Translations under genes and position numbers: made by a program
Source: Turbatrix aceti
Taxonomy: Eukaryota; Nematoda; Chromadorea; Rhabditida; Panagrolaimidae
Assembly (NCBI GenBank): GCA_963969345.1
Contig: OZ017767.1
Coordinates: forward strand, 11,414,471 to 11,478,470
Direction: 5' to 3'
Length of the DNA: 64,000 nucleotides
Notes under the pieces: model-generated
Seen by the model: only the letters and a program-made list of their open reading frames with translations
What the model was told of the DNA's origin: nothing
Databases searched by the model: none
Part shown: piece after piece, positions 13,478 through 26,345 of the stretch
Numbering within the stretch: position 1 is the stretch's first letter
Layout: the number at the start of each line of letters is the position of its first letter

Positions 13478-15153
13478 TTAAATTTTATTTGCAGCCAAAA
13501 TTCCAGCCAGATTGTTAGCTATTTTCTCAGACTGTTTTGAAGCCAGTTTGGTGCCATTTGCAGTGGTTTTAGCTCGTTTAGTCGTGCCCGGATCGATTTG
13601 ATTGTCGTTCGAGTCAATCATCATTTTTTGACCCTTGGTGATGCCATTGGTGATCGGTTCTGCCGCGGCATCTGTGGCTTCTTCCTCGGCCTGCTCCCAG
13701 TCATACGGTTCATCGGGTCGAATGTCGTTATTCTTCATCGCCAGCAAAAGCATCTGCCGGAGGAAACCGTAATCCGGCTGACTGTAGTAAGTCAAAGAAT
13801 CAATGTACTTGAGCACACGACGGAACTCAGTTCTCGGACAGTACTCAAAAAACTTAATCGCTCCCTCGGGGGTTCTGGCGTGTTCTTTGAGTTGTCGCAC
13901 AGCGTCCCGGTGATCGCGACGAAGCTCCGCCCATGGTAGGTGACCGGTCATCATTTCGACGGCAAGGTACATCCAGGATTCAATGTCGTCACGGGGCGAC
14001 TGCTCGTCTTCTAGGTGGGTGGTCAGGGAAGCGTAGCGTGTGGTCCCGCGGAAAGCGCACACTCCGCGGGGTGGCTTGATTTCACCGTTGGAATCCCGGT
14101 ATTTTCGACAGATTCCGAAATCTATGATTACCACTTGAGAGAATTTTCCGGATCGGTGGGTGAGCAGAAAATTAGACGGCTGAAATTGTTTTGTTAAAAA
14201 AATCATTTTTTTTATTTTTTCTAGTTTTTTATGTTTATGCAAATTTAGGCGAAACCGGTTTGGGCACGGACCTAACTTTTAATTTTTTTGCAAAATTCCG
14301 TATGTTTAACATATCCAAAAAACGCAAAGCATTGATTCAAAAATAATGCCTTTAAAAAAACCTTCGAAGGTCCCGTTGAAGATGTCGGAGCCCCTGTTGT
14401 TTTTACAATTAAACAAATACAATTTATAGTCGGTCCAAGCGGGCTGTCTACATAGACCCCGAGGACAGCACTCACTTTAATGTCACGGTGAACAAAACCC
14501 AGTTTGTGCAGAGCTTCGATGCAGTTCAGAGTCTCAATAGCCAGTCGCAACGTTGTTGAGGCGCTAAATCGATGGCCAACAAAGCGTCTTCTAAGTCGCC
14601 AGAGATTTGTGTCGTGCTAAAAAAATTTTTTTAATGCAAGATCCACAAATAATTAAAAAAGCAAAAGCCAAACACCCAAACCAACCTTCTGCATGACAAC
14701 AAATTTAAAATGTCCATCGATTTTTCCGCGATCAATAAATTCACAGAAGTGCCCTTCGCCGTCCTTCAGCTCAGCCCTTTTGGCCTTCATGACGGATCTC
14801 AGCACGATGTAATCCATGTTTAGGCCGTTGAATGGAGTATTACAAATTTCGAGTTTTGCAGCAAAGGATTTTCCGTCTGAGACCCTCAGTACCTCGTAAA
14901 CGGCTCCATACTTGCCGGGCATGATTTTTCGGCCGACGGCATACGAAGATGCCTGCCCACGAATTAGGTTATTTCGTTCCGGGAGTAGCTCCGAGACGCC
15001 CGGGGCAATGGACTCCTCGTCGAAAAATTCGCCGTCATCTGACGTTGACATAGTCTTGAAGGGTGTGTTACGGTAGATTGTAGGATGTTCAAGACCTGCG
15101 ATCTGCCGAAGATCGATTTTGCGCTGTCGAAGTTGTCCTGGACGAACGGCCAT
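13478..15153 (-). CDS. CK1-family protein kinase, tau-tubulin-kinase (TTBK) type
   Basis: Three exons: 15153-14686, 14616-14476 and 14179-13478, giving 436 aa with all junctions in phase 0. The kinase domain runs from about residue 70 to 340. It has a Gly-rich loop (P-G-K-Y-G-A-V-Y, about 79-86), catalytic Lys100 in FAAKLE, the catalytic loop HRDIKPSN (199-206, spanning an intron), DFG at 223-225 and the GTTRYAS activation segment typical of CK1. FRGTTRYASLTTHLEDEQSP and DDIESWMYLAVEMM are TTBK-like blocks; this subfamily is greatly expanded in nematodes and often sperm-enriched. A Lys/Asn-rich tail follows. An alternative start at Met35 is possible. Intron 2 carries one to two units of the window's 21-bp minisatellite. 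Predicted catalytically active; the substrate is unknown. Confidence 0.92.
14361..14390 (-). repeat. Minisatellite unit in kinase intron 2
   Basis: CCTTCGAAGGTCCCGTTGAAG matches the 21-bp repeat of the mannosidase introns (same orientation as 2114-2317), more than 11 kb away and in an unrelated gene. Confidence 0.8.
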
Positions 15154-17816
15154 TAGAATTAGGGTTTTTTTGGAACAGAATAATCAGTCGAACGTCAATA
15201 ACAAAAATTTTAGAAAAATGAGAAGTGTCGAAGAAGAACGTCAACAAGAGCGGTGAGGGGGGGGGACAACCAGTGTTGAACGAGTTACAAAACTTGAAGG
15301 CAAAGCATAAGTTGTAAAATTGTCGTAAACCAGCTTGCTGCGAGTAGAATAATAAATAGTAAATTTGTAAAAGCAGACAACAGAAAAATATTAAAAGTAC
15401 CTTCGCGAAGGCCTGCGACTCTGGCTGCTGACTTGCATCCACTCACTCTGAATTGCGCAAGTCCAACAGACGATATATCGCCCAGCATAATATAGATCCC
15501 CGGTCGCTCTGCACATCCAATGTTTTTTAAAGCGAGAGAGCAAGAGAAAAATCGACTTCTTGACGGATAAAAAATATACAAAAAGGAATGTAAACATTGG
15601 CGATACAGAAGAGATAGTAGATTATGTATCAGAATTTAGACTTAAATTGTGATTTTTCAAAAAAAATAATACGATTTCAAAAGAGAACCTCAATTTGATT
15701 GTAGCGTAATCGCAAAAAAACAGAGCATACGTTATTCGGTACATTTGTGCTTGTTTACAAAAAAAATTGAATCACGAGTCCAAAAAAATATTTGTTGCTT
15801 AACGATGTTTTTTAAATTTGTATTCCAAGGATTGCCGATCTCGAAGTATTTTAGGTGTGGCCCTGTTTGACAAAGTTTAATGCGAGTCATCCAAAAAACT
15901 GATGTTGTTCAAAAACTAAATAGAAAAAATAGTTTCTTCAGCGGGCCGGCTGAATTCGATCCTTAGCGCGTTTTTGTTCCTACTCAGAACCTAAACAATA
16001 ATATTTAAAACATCTGAACATCTGGGAAACAAAAAAAATGTGTATTGCGTGCGTGCGAAGTGCACAATAAGTTTTGTCACACCCGTGGATAAAAGCTTTT
16101 CTACAGCCACAAAAAAGAGACAAATATTTATCTATGTATGCTTACAACGTTGTGATAATTTCAATCACTGCGTGTGCGTTCTGTAACAACTTGCAAACAC
16201 ACGCCCCCCCTTACAAAAAATATATATTGTACAATTTATGTTTCTGACAAGAACAAAATGGCTCATACATACATCGTACGAAATCTAGCAAATGTGTTTT
16301 AACAGCAATAAATACTGGAAGATATTTTATGACCGAAATGCTTTGCCATCACATGCCCATGCCGTGTTCAAGATCATGATGATATCGATAAAAAATAACA
16401 TAAAATTTTACTTGCTGGTTATGAAAAACCCATTTGCAATTGAACGCGGCAACTTTTGACCCCAAGTTTCTTCCTCATCAATCCGGATGCCTGTCAAGCG
16501 TACGTCATTGACAAAAAGTCACGAGTTTGCGTTTGCTAAAGCAATGAGAAGAGCTCAAGCGTGCAGAAGAACGGAAAACAAACAACATGGGTACAAAACA
16601 CAACTCACGAAAAAAAACTTTTTTTTGGGTTGTTTATAAATATTTACAAAAATAGCCCCGATATCAAAAAAAACCAAAAAATAAATTGGTTTTAAAAAAA
16701 TGTGCGCAATCCGTATTTGTTTACCAGAAAAAAAAGATGAACCCGAGCTTACTTTTAAGCTCGCAGAGGAGGAGGAATGACTAATTACCCCGTTTTGCCC
16801 GGAGGTTGGTTCTGCCTCGTCGCAACGTGTGACCTCCTCCCGATCCGTTTTTATCCCCTCTGGCCAGCCTCGCTGCAAGCAGCCATTGAACATCTGGTCG
16901 ACGTGTGACGGATATAACGGACACAAACCGATGTTCCGGGATTTTTTTACAAGAAATAAAATTGTGTTTCAAGGAAGTTAGTCGAGGCGAGGCTGTTGCA
17001 AAGGAACAAACGAATATCAATTATTTATTTTACCACATTTTTTTGATGACTGATGATGATGTGCTAAATAAAAATGCCTGCGGATTACGATAGGATTTCC
17101 GCCGCAATCTTGAATTTTTAAAATATTCCTTGCTTAAGGGAGAAATGTTATTCAAGCGAACAAAAAAAACAATGGTAGCTTGCAAATTGGGATCAACATC
17201 TGAAAAATATCACCCCAAGCACATAAACAGTGTGCTTGCAAACATGCGAAAAGCAGATGGGAGCATCCGGAAAAACATATCGATCAGCACGCTATAAAAC
17301 AAAAAACACACATGTTCGCATGAAAAAGTACATCTTGATATCCGACATTCTAGGAATTTCGGGGCAGAAAATGTTGTGTGCTTATCACGCCGGTAAACTT
17401 TGCCATGATTTTTATTTTAATTTATCGCAATATTTAAAAGGGCAAAAAAAACATGTGATAACCACACGGTAAAGGAATTTGTTTTTTTTTTCGGGGTTGC
17501 AAATGATTTTTTTTTCACTTTCAATTTTTAAATTTTTTCGATTAATTTTTTTCATTAAAATAAAATTTATAGAATTTTTTTTCACAAATTTTAGACTTAA
17601 TTGTCCTGCCTAAAAATCAGCTGAAATCTTCTGAAAAAAAATTTAGCCACGGATACCTGACATTTTTTATAACCTTGGACCTCAACAAAAACCACGAAAA
17701 AATACAGTAACAATACAATCGTGAAAAAAAATTATTCAAAGGTATCGTCCCAGTTAGACAATTGTTACCTGCATTCAAAAACAAGCATACACATGAAAAA
17801 TACTTGATTGATGTAT
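15154..17816. other. Intergenic region between the kinase and RFC1 genes
   Basis: It holds the upstream region of the kinase gene and the 3' flank of RFC1. A GC-richer patch at about 16790-16900 stands out from the AT-rich background but contains no convincing exon. Nothing else could be supported. Confidence 0.55.
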
Positions 17817-20800
17817 TCATCGGCCTCTGCCGCGACCCCTGCCTCCGCGACCGCCTCTGCCAGCCGGTGCCTTCGTCTTCGCGGCAGTAGTCACCTTGAT
17901 CTTGACATCCGGGGTTTCTTCATCGGCTTCGTCCTGATCGTCGTCGTCGTCATCGCCTCCACCGATCTTGGCAGTAATGACGTGGCCTTCTTCGTCCAGT
18001 TCGTCGACGAGAGCTGAAAAAAATATTTTTTTTAAAGTCGAAAATAAAATTTATTAAAGAGCTCCTCACCGGCAGCGGCCTTCTTCTTTCCCTTGGCGAC
18101 GGCGCCAGAAGCGTAGGGCAGCAGCCGGACGTCCTTGTTGAGAGCCCGAGTAAACGCGCTCTTCGTCTTCGTGTTGACCAGCTGGAAGACGTCCTGCTTG
18201 CCGGGCCACGTGCCGAGCTCGGCGATTCCCTCGGCGTCGTCCTTCGTGAGGTAGTAGTGGTTGTAGACGGCGAGGGCGTCTCTGATGCCTTCGGATTCCT
18301 TCTTGATCAGCGGCTTTGTCATTCGTTGACGAAGAAGAGGGATGTAGTCTGTCGAGACTGCGGATGTTGGACCGGTCATCCTAAAAAAAGGGCAAAATAG
18401 ATATTTTTTGATCAAAAAAAATTATCAGGCGTAAGAAATTTTTACAGCTAATTGAATGATTTTTTTAAACGTAAACATTTTCTAAAAAAGTTTTTTGAGG
18501 CCAAAAAAAATTTGATTTTTTTTTCAGAAAAAAATGTATTTAATGTCAGGAATTTTTTTTCATTGTCAACAAAATTTAAACTCCAAAAATCATCAAAAAA
18601 TTATTTCCATTCTAAAAAAACTCACGAAAGATGTCCATGAGAAGCGACCTGGCGAAGAATTCGTAGTCGCTTGTTCTGATTGGAATTCTTGCCCAACCAA
18701 CCGGGAAAGTTGATTTGATCCGTCATGAACCCGTCCAGGTAGGCCGTAGGCAGTGCGGCAGACATCATGCCAAAGTCGGGAAGCAAACTCCACGCGCCCT
18801 GAGACCGGATCTGCTTGTCAAACAAGTCGGCATCAGCCAGACAGTCGGCCGCCTGGCGGAGCATCGAAATGTGCTTTCGTTCGCTGAAAAATGGAAAAAA
18901 AAATTTTTGAGATAAAAATTTTAAAAAAACCTGATTTTCGGCTGTCGAATGTGGGGATAATTTTCCTGGACAAAAAGTGGCATGATGGCGTAGTCGACGA
19001 AGAACATTTCCTGTTTTTTGGAGAGATTCGTTTCCTGGGACATGAGTTGACGCGCTGCTTCGAAAATGTTCTGAAAATTTTTAACATACATTTTTTAGGA
19101 AATGTTCGCTCAAAATTTTTTAGGTCAAAAAAAACAAACAAAAAGTAACTCACAAGTGAAACATCCTTTTTCTCAACCTTTCCCTTGCCATTAGACGCGG
19201 TCAACTGGAGGCTGTAGATGCACTGCCGAACATCGTGGTTGGAAGCCTCGATGATGTCGGTCATCGCCTGGGGACTGACCCTGACCTTCTCGCGGGCGAT
19301 GATGGTCGCCAGACGGGACTTGATCTGCTCTGCCCGAGGCCGGGTAAAGCGGAGGTCAAAGCAGTGATTTGCCAACGACCTGATCTTGGTCGACTGCCGA
19401 TCGTTGCAGATGCAGATAATTGGGATTTTCGTGTCCTTGATCATCTGGATGACCTCAGCGATGCCTGCGCGGTCCTGGTTGCCGGACATGCCATCGACCT
19501 CGTCCATGATCAGAACGTGGGTTACGACGTTGTTTTTCGATGTCGGTTTTTCGCCTGAAAGAAAAAAAATGAGAAAAAATAAATAAATTAGTTAATTAAT
19601 TAGCACAAACTTAAATTAATTAATTACAACTTTTTAAAAAACAATTTAACGCTTCATTTTAAAAATTTATAAAACAATTATGTAATTAATTAATTAGTCA
19701 TAAAAAATTCAATTCGTTAATTAACAAAAAAATTAATTAGTTAATAAAAAAATGACTAATTTTTTTCATTACATTTTAAAAATCAACAAAAAAAGATTAA
19801 TTAATTAAAAAATTAATTTAAAAATCAATTAATTAATTAATTAATTAGTACTCACCTTTAAGATACTCATCAATCTGCCGGTTGTCCAGAATCCCAGAAA
19901 CCTTGTTCTCGAGCAACTTCTTGTTCCTTGCGTCCGAAGCGTTCATGGCGACAAACTTCAACCCGAGTTCCTGACACACCAACTCTGCCGTCGTCGTCTT
20001 CCCGATTCCAGGAGGCCCAGACAAAAGCGCAGCCTTGAAAGCCGTCCCATCTGACTGGGCAACCATGGGCGAGGGCTTTGGTTTCTTTACCAGCCCCCCG
20101 GGGCCGAGGTTGTTCTTCGCCCAGAGCCTCAGCCAGCCGAGAAGCTTGTTGGCAGAAGACTTGTCCGTTCCCTGGCCGACGAGTTGCTTGATCGACGTCG
20201 GCTTGTACTTGTCGACCCAGGGAAGCTCAGGCTTTACCGGGCGTGGCAGAGCGGGAAGGGCCTTGGGTGGAGGGGTTGACCGGGTGGTCGACGTCTTGAC
20301 GGATGAGAAGACAGGTGGATCGACGACCTTGGAGGTGGATTTGGGTTTCTTGAGCACAGGTAAATCGGGTTTTACAGGTGCGACAGTTTTGGCGGATTTG
20401 GGAGATTTTTTGTTGCTCTCGGCGAGGGGTTTCCTGGTCGGAGGAGATTTCTTCGCCGGTGAGGCAACTTTTGGGACTGCAGCCTTGACCGGAGACGACT
20501 TGACTTTCGCGGCAGGAGCCTTGACTGGAGATCGGGACTGAGGTTTTTTGGCGGGTTCCTCATCGCTCGAGTCGACAAAAACGACGTCATCGTCCGGGAT
20601 TTTGGCCTTTTTGACCGGAGACGGGTTGGTTTTCTTCTGCTGGATAGCAGGATCGATCGCGGAGTTGAAAAACAGCATTGGGTCCACTTTTTTGTACTTT
20701 TCGTCCTTGGCCGGGGCTTTTGAGGATTTCGCGGGAGATAACTTGCCTCCAATGGGTTTTTTGACCACCACGGCATCCAGAACGCCCTGGTCTGATGGAA

Positions 20801-21919
20801 GACGTCGTCGCCGGGAGGATTTCTTGGGTTGCGGAAGGACTTCTTCTTCTTCGGAGGGTTGCTGAGCGTCACTGGAATCAGTATCCTTTAGGACAATTTC
20901 ATCATCGTCGACAACAAAATCAGAATCGTCGGAATCCTCGATCCGGGCTTTGGATCGCTTGGCGGGTGCTGCTCGGGTTTGGCGCTTGCCCGGAGCTTTG
21001 GAAGAAGCAATTTCGACATCGCTGTCCCCACTCGGGCTGCTGATAACCGGTCGCTTGCGTTTTTGAGCGGGTTTCGGAGACGCTGCGCCCTTGTTTTTCT
21101 TCGGGGACTTGGCAGAAGCAGCTGTGACGTTGAATCGACCTTTTTTGGGCGAGATTGGCTTGGAAGTTGTCGCCGGAGGCTTGGGTTGCTTCTTTTTGGG
21201 CGACTTGGGGGACGCCAGAACTTCTGAGTCGGATGAGTGCAGCTCGACCCGCGCAGACCGGTGCTTAGGCTTGGAAGGGGGTGATGGGGCAACGACGACG
21301 TCGGAATCGTCATCGGAAGAATCTACCAGCTTTCGACGCTTGATTTGAAGGCTTTCACGTTTTCGGACTTCCCGCTGCAGAGATTTAGGCATCGGGGATT
21401 CGCTGTCGGCTGAAAAATACAATTTTTTATAAAACACTGAATTTTTAGGCATAAAGAACATAAAAAAGTCATCAAAACATTTAAAAAAACCCTATTATGC
21501 TTAATTCTATCTCAATTTTTTACGGTTCTCCCAAAAAAATTACGTCTAAAAAAAGTACGTCCAAAAAAGGGATTTCTGTTATTATTCCCTAAAAAGGCAC
21601 AAAAAACAAAAAAATTGACTCAAAACGTGCTACACAAGCTCAAAAAGACCAAAAAACAACAAAATCCCAGAAAAAAACTCACATGAAGCATCCAAATCAG
21701 CCATCGACGCTTTCCTTCGACTCTGAGAAGGCTTGGCATCTTCTTTCTTGTTCTTCTCAGCCTTGGGCGTGCACGTTGTCTTTCGCTCGGCTGTCAGTGA
21801 GCTTTTCTTCCCGCCAGCCGATGCCGAAGACGCTCCAGACGACGAGAAAAACTTTCTGATGTCCGACTAAAAGTTTTACGACCAGATGATAGCTAGTGAA
21901 CAAAAAATAAACTCACCAT
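17817..21919 (-). CDS. RFC1: Replication factor C large subunit (RFC1)
   Basis: Eight coding exons: 21919-21917 (ATG only), 21866-21683, 21409-19856, 19554-19154, 19070-18931, 18883-18626, 18380-18070 and 18013-17817, giving 1015 aa. RFC1 is the large subunit of the clamp loader that opens PCNA at primer-template junctions. The N-terminus MSDIRKFF matches the MDIRKFF start of animal RFC1. It is followed by about 390 residues of Lys/Ser/Pro-rich low complexity with acidic SDSE/DSSDD patches. The AAA+ module begins near LPWVDKYKPTSIKQLVGQ, with Walker A GPPGIGKTTTA (527-537), Walker B LIMDEVDG (DEVD about 598-601) and NASDARNK. The C-terminal clamp-loader region ends in acidic then GRGGRGGRGRGRGR tails. 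The BRCT domain normally between the N-terminus and the AAA+ module is not visible. The first coding exon carries only the start codon. Confidence 0.93.
19597..19850. repeat. TTAATTAA-rich low-complexity intron
   Basis: The RFC1 intron 19555-19855 consists largely of AATTAATTAATTAATT-type runs. A similar composition recurs in the UGT intron near 33190-33260. Confidence 0.8.
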
Positions 21920-22240
21920 GCCTGGTAAAAACAAGCTTCAAACTGGAAAAAAGTGAACGTAAACAAGAATGGAATGCGTAAAAAAAGCGCGCGTCTTTGA
22001 AAATTCCATTCGAAAACCGCGAAAAAGAGAAATAAAGAGAAGAAAGTTAGACAAAAACTAGAGAGACGGAAATCAGAGAGCATTGGACGATAAAATGAGC
22101 GATAAACAAGGGAGATAGTGGAGTGTTCAGAGATCCTTCGCTTGTGCGTGCGTATTCAACATGTTGTTTTTTTCATTCCGTGAAGAATTTTTTCTTTCTT
22201 TTTGCAATCAGCCCGGAGCGCTGTGCGTCTGTGTAACCAT

Positions 22241-22262
22241 TTTATTTATTTATTTATTTATT
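22241..22262. repeat. (TTTA)n microsatellite
   Basis: About five tandem TTTA units. Confidence 0.85.
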
Positions 22263-25200
22263 TTACAATTTTTTTTCAACACAGCGAGTTTTGTTTTCGG
22301 CTTGCCAACAGTTTTCAAATGCATGGTGCGCACGCAGGATGTGTAAAATAGGATGAATAATTTTTTTTTCGTTTATACACAATTTTTTTTTTGTTTGCAG
22401 CAAAGGCAGGAAGAAGGGCTGGCGCTGGTTTGATGGATGCAATTGTAAAAAAAATGGGAAAAGAAGAGAAATTCATTTTTAAAAGAATCGTCGAAAAAAT
22501 AGCGAATTGTGTTGACATTTTCTGGAAAAAAAAGGAAAAAAATTTGTTCAATGATTTTTTAGGACCCCAATAGTTCGACGAGATACATAGATGTGTGCGT
22601 ACGTGTGTCCGTCATTTTTTCGCCGGTTGTATACTAGTGCGTATGTCTGTTTGTTCATTTTTATTTTATTTGTTTTTTGAGTTGATAGATTATCGTGTCA
22701 ATCGATTAAAAATAATTACTGCGTGTTTTTTTATTCGTAAAAAAAGTAATTTTCACTTTAAAGAAATTGCGATATAAATAAAATTTAGGATTGGTACAAA
22801 AAGTATATTTTGGAGGTTGAAAATGCAACTTTAGCGCATTCGAAAATTGTAGAACGAATGTAATTTATTATTTTTATTTAAAAAAATGCGTTCTTTTTCA
22901 ATTTTACAATTGTTTGTGTGTATTGATGCGAAGGAATAACTTTAATTTTTTTGTATTTTGTGCAGAGCGGAAGAATATCGAAATCTGTTGGGTTACGCAA
23001 TCTCAGTTTTTTTGTACCATTTATTTATATTCAGATTAGACCATGAATTAGGTATGTAAACAAAATGAATGGTATCGCGAACGCGCGAATGATCCCATTA
23101 GAGAATGTTTTGCCGTTCCCATTTGGCACCTGCACTTTCACACAAACAAAGTCATCAACCGCGGCCGCGGTTGGTCAGTTAGTTCACCTGACCAGTTGTT
23201 CGATTTTTTTTTCAAACGTACAGATATACGTGTTTATGCATATCAATCTAAAAAATAATTTTTGTTTTATTTTTCTGTCGGGTATGTTTGTTGTCGCAAG
23301 TCCTACTTTTTTTTCCTATCCACACCCTTCTTCTCTTCTCTTTCTATCATTTTTTCTATTTTTTTTCTGACACAAAGTTAAAACAATTTTATATCAAACA
23401 ATTTTTCATTTTTTCGCCCTTCTGTCAATTTTTTTTCTTCCGTTGTTTCATTCAATTTTCTTCTCCAATTTTTTGTCTCTTGTTGTATTAATTTTTTATT
23501 TTTTTATCGACGACAGCGCGATGACTGGTGGTTCTTTTCTTTCTCCGTTATATACTTTTCTCAAAAATTGTGGTTGACTTGACTCAACTCAACTCGAAGA
23601 CATCAGCAGTCGCAGACTGTGTATTTTTTTAGTTTTGTGCATAAGAACGAATGTCTATCGAGTAGGCCGGAATTTTAAATTTTTTCTGCATTTCAGTCAA
23701 AAAAAATACACGATTTGTGCCGTCGAGTATTACATAGATAACAACGTAGGTTTTTTTGTTATTAAACTTGTATCGGAAAACAGATAACAATCTGGTAAAA
23801 CAATGCAAAAAAAAACTAATATGTGCAAACGAGGAACTTTGTTATGAATGTGCAATGCGGAAAAATTGAAATAGAATTGGGTACCCTAGGGGCCAAAATT
23901 TTTAGCGAATTCATATTTTATGAAAAAAGTTGTTAAGATAAATCATAATTTAGTATATTTGCATTTTATAATTTAATTCACTTGTTAAAAATTTTTAATT
24001 TTTTAAATTTGTTTTTAGGGGATAACGATTTCTGTTCAAGTTTACTAGAACATTTGGGTTCGGATGGCGAATTCGTAATTCATAGGTTTTTTAATAACAC
24101 CAATTTTTTTCCAAAATGACAATGTTTTCAAAGAAGACACAATAGAAAAATTGAATTTTTTAAAGCTACTTAATTTTATAGGTAAAAATTATCAATACAT
24201 ACATTTTTTTGCATATTTTTTTAGCAAGTTTAGCCAATTTGTCGGTACCCAGAAAATATGATTTTTTGGTTAGGCTCACAAAATTTGAGTGTTTTAGTCG
24301 GGTACTGGATGTATGATAAATGTTTTGTCGTAATAACACATGATTTCCGTTTCAGTAAAAAACAAAATTTTTTAAATTGTTTTGTTTCCGTTATTTCAAA
24401 AAAAATAATTTTTAATCGAAAAAAAAAATTAATTCGACATTGAAAAAAGAAATTTTAATGTCACAAAAATCAATTTCATTCCTTTTTTTGCGTATAATTA
24501 AATTTTTTCATCTCCTTTTTCTCTCTTTTTTTCCATTTCCCCAATTTTTTCCGTCATACACAACATTTATTTTCGTGTCCTTCTTTTTCTGTCCGACATA
24601 ATTTTTTTTCTCTCTCTCATATATTTTTATCGTACCACCACCACAATCCTTTCTGTGTGCTGTCATCATCATCGTCGTCGTCGGAGTAGGAGGAGAAGGG
24701 AGGCGGGAGGAATACTAAAAATTGTTTAAAAAAAAAAGAATTTTCCAACCGCCGCCAGTCATCGTCGTCGGTCTGTGTCGCAGCCCAGCCACCCGGGCGA
24801 CTCGACTCGACTCCTACCAACAACTGGAAACGAAAGAAAAGTCTGTTGAAAAAGCAAGCTGCCCAGCCAGCGGGGAGGAGGGGAACGGAGGGCCTAGTTG
24901 TAGTAGTCGGTGTAGTACAACCACTGGTACAACTTTTACATAATATTTATTTTATTTTCACTCCTTCATCGGGGACTTAGCTTGGTTTTGTGGTCCGGTT
25001 TTGCTGCCGCAAATATTTATTAAAATTTTGTTTTTCGTTTATTTGTACACACAGTTTTCTAGAAATAATGGAAAATGAAAACGACTAAAATGTAAAAAAA
25101 AAGAAAAATTCATCTTATATCATAAAAAAACGTTTTTAGTTTACATTTTTTTAAATTAAATTTTTTTTAAATAATACAATTTTTTTTAATTAGCTTTTTT

Positions 25201-26228
25201 TAGGAGAGGATTTAATATTTAAAAAAATTTAATTTTAATTTTAAAAAAATGTTGGTCCAAACCGAGCATCCCGGAAAATTTTAGACCCTAGTTATATTTT
25301 TTTTTCACCCCTTCCATTCGAAAAGTGTCTCGAGTCTTTTCGAATGTTCAGCAACTCAACCGAACTGTACATAGATATATGTTGTGTATAAATGTATTTT
25401 TCATTGACTCGTTCGGAGCAAAGGAGGAGGGACGGAGGAAAAGAATCGAGCCGGTCGGTCGTGTTGGTCTCTGGCTGGCTGCTTTGTATTTGATGGATGT
25501 CAGGCTGGTTGGATGACTAGCGGTGGTCGCAGTCGTGGTGGTGGCTGGTGTTTGTATGAATAAAAATAAAAATATGAATTATGGGTGAATAAATTTTTTT
25601 TACGACAGTGGACGTTTTTTTTTTATCTATTTTTGGAAATTTTTGTTAAATAAAAATGTTTTTTACTGATTTCTTTAAAAATATTTTTTTATGAATAAAA
25701 TAATTAAATTTATTTTTTTTATAAAAAAAAAAATATTTTTATTGTTTTTTTTTGTGCGATAAAAAAAGGATTAAAAGTGCACGCAAACAATTTTTTTCAT
25801 AAAAGTGCATTTATTTTTTTTTATTTTCATGAGTTACGTGCACAAAAAAATTTTCAAATTGCTATCTTAGATACATTTTCTTCGTTTTGTCGTTGTTCGC
25901 CTCCACTCACAGCATATTTATTTCATGTTGGTACACCATCTAACAATTTTTATTTATTTTTACCCCCTTTCTTCCTTCCTTCCTGCCTTCTCTCTCTTCT
26001 TTGCTCACATTTAGTATACATCTCTTTTTATTTTTTTTTCTATTTTCAACCTCCTCCTCTTCTTTCCTGCTCGAGTTTTTTTTTTCGTCAACGTCGAAAA
26101 ATTGTGTATTTTCATTTTTTTACTAAAATCAATTTTTTTTCTTTTTTTCTCGTTCGACGATGACAACGAAACGCGGGGGGAGGAGGATGAGAAAAAAGAC
26201 ACACAACTGTATTAGACGACAGTAGACA

Positions 26229-26345
26229 ACAACTTTTTCTCCTCCACTTTCCTCGATGGTGGTGGTCGGACCGACCACCACCACCACCAGTACAACAGCA
26301 GTGTACTGCACCACCACCACTGCGTGCGGTACCACCACACATCAC
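26229..26345. repeat. GGT/ACC trinucleotide tract with a perfect short hairpin
   Basis: Runs of GGT then ACC units. The core GGTGGTGGTCGG-A-CCGACCACCACC is a perfect 12-bp stem around one base, followed by more ACC units. The ORFs it creates (poly-Val/Trp/His) are artefacts. Confidence 0.75.

Noticed and set aside
20035..20541. Plus-strand ORFs within RFC1 (e.g. 168 codons)
   Set aside because: Antisense shadows of the low-complexity RFC1 exon.
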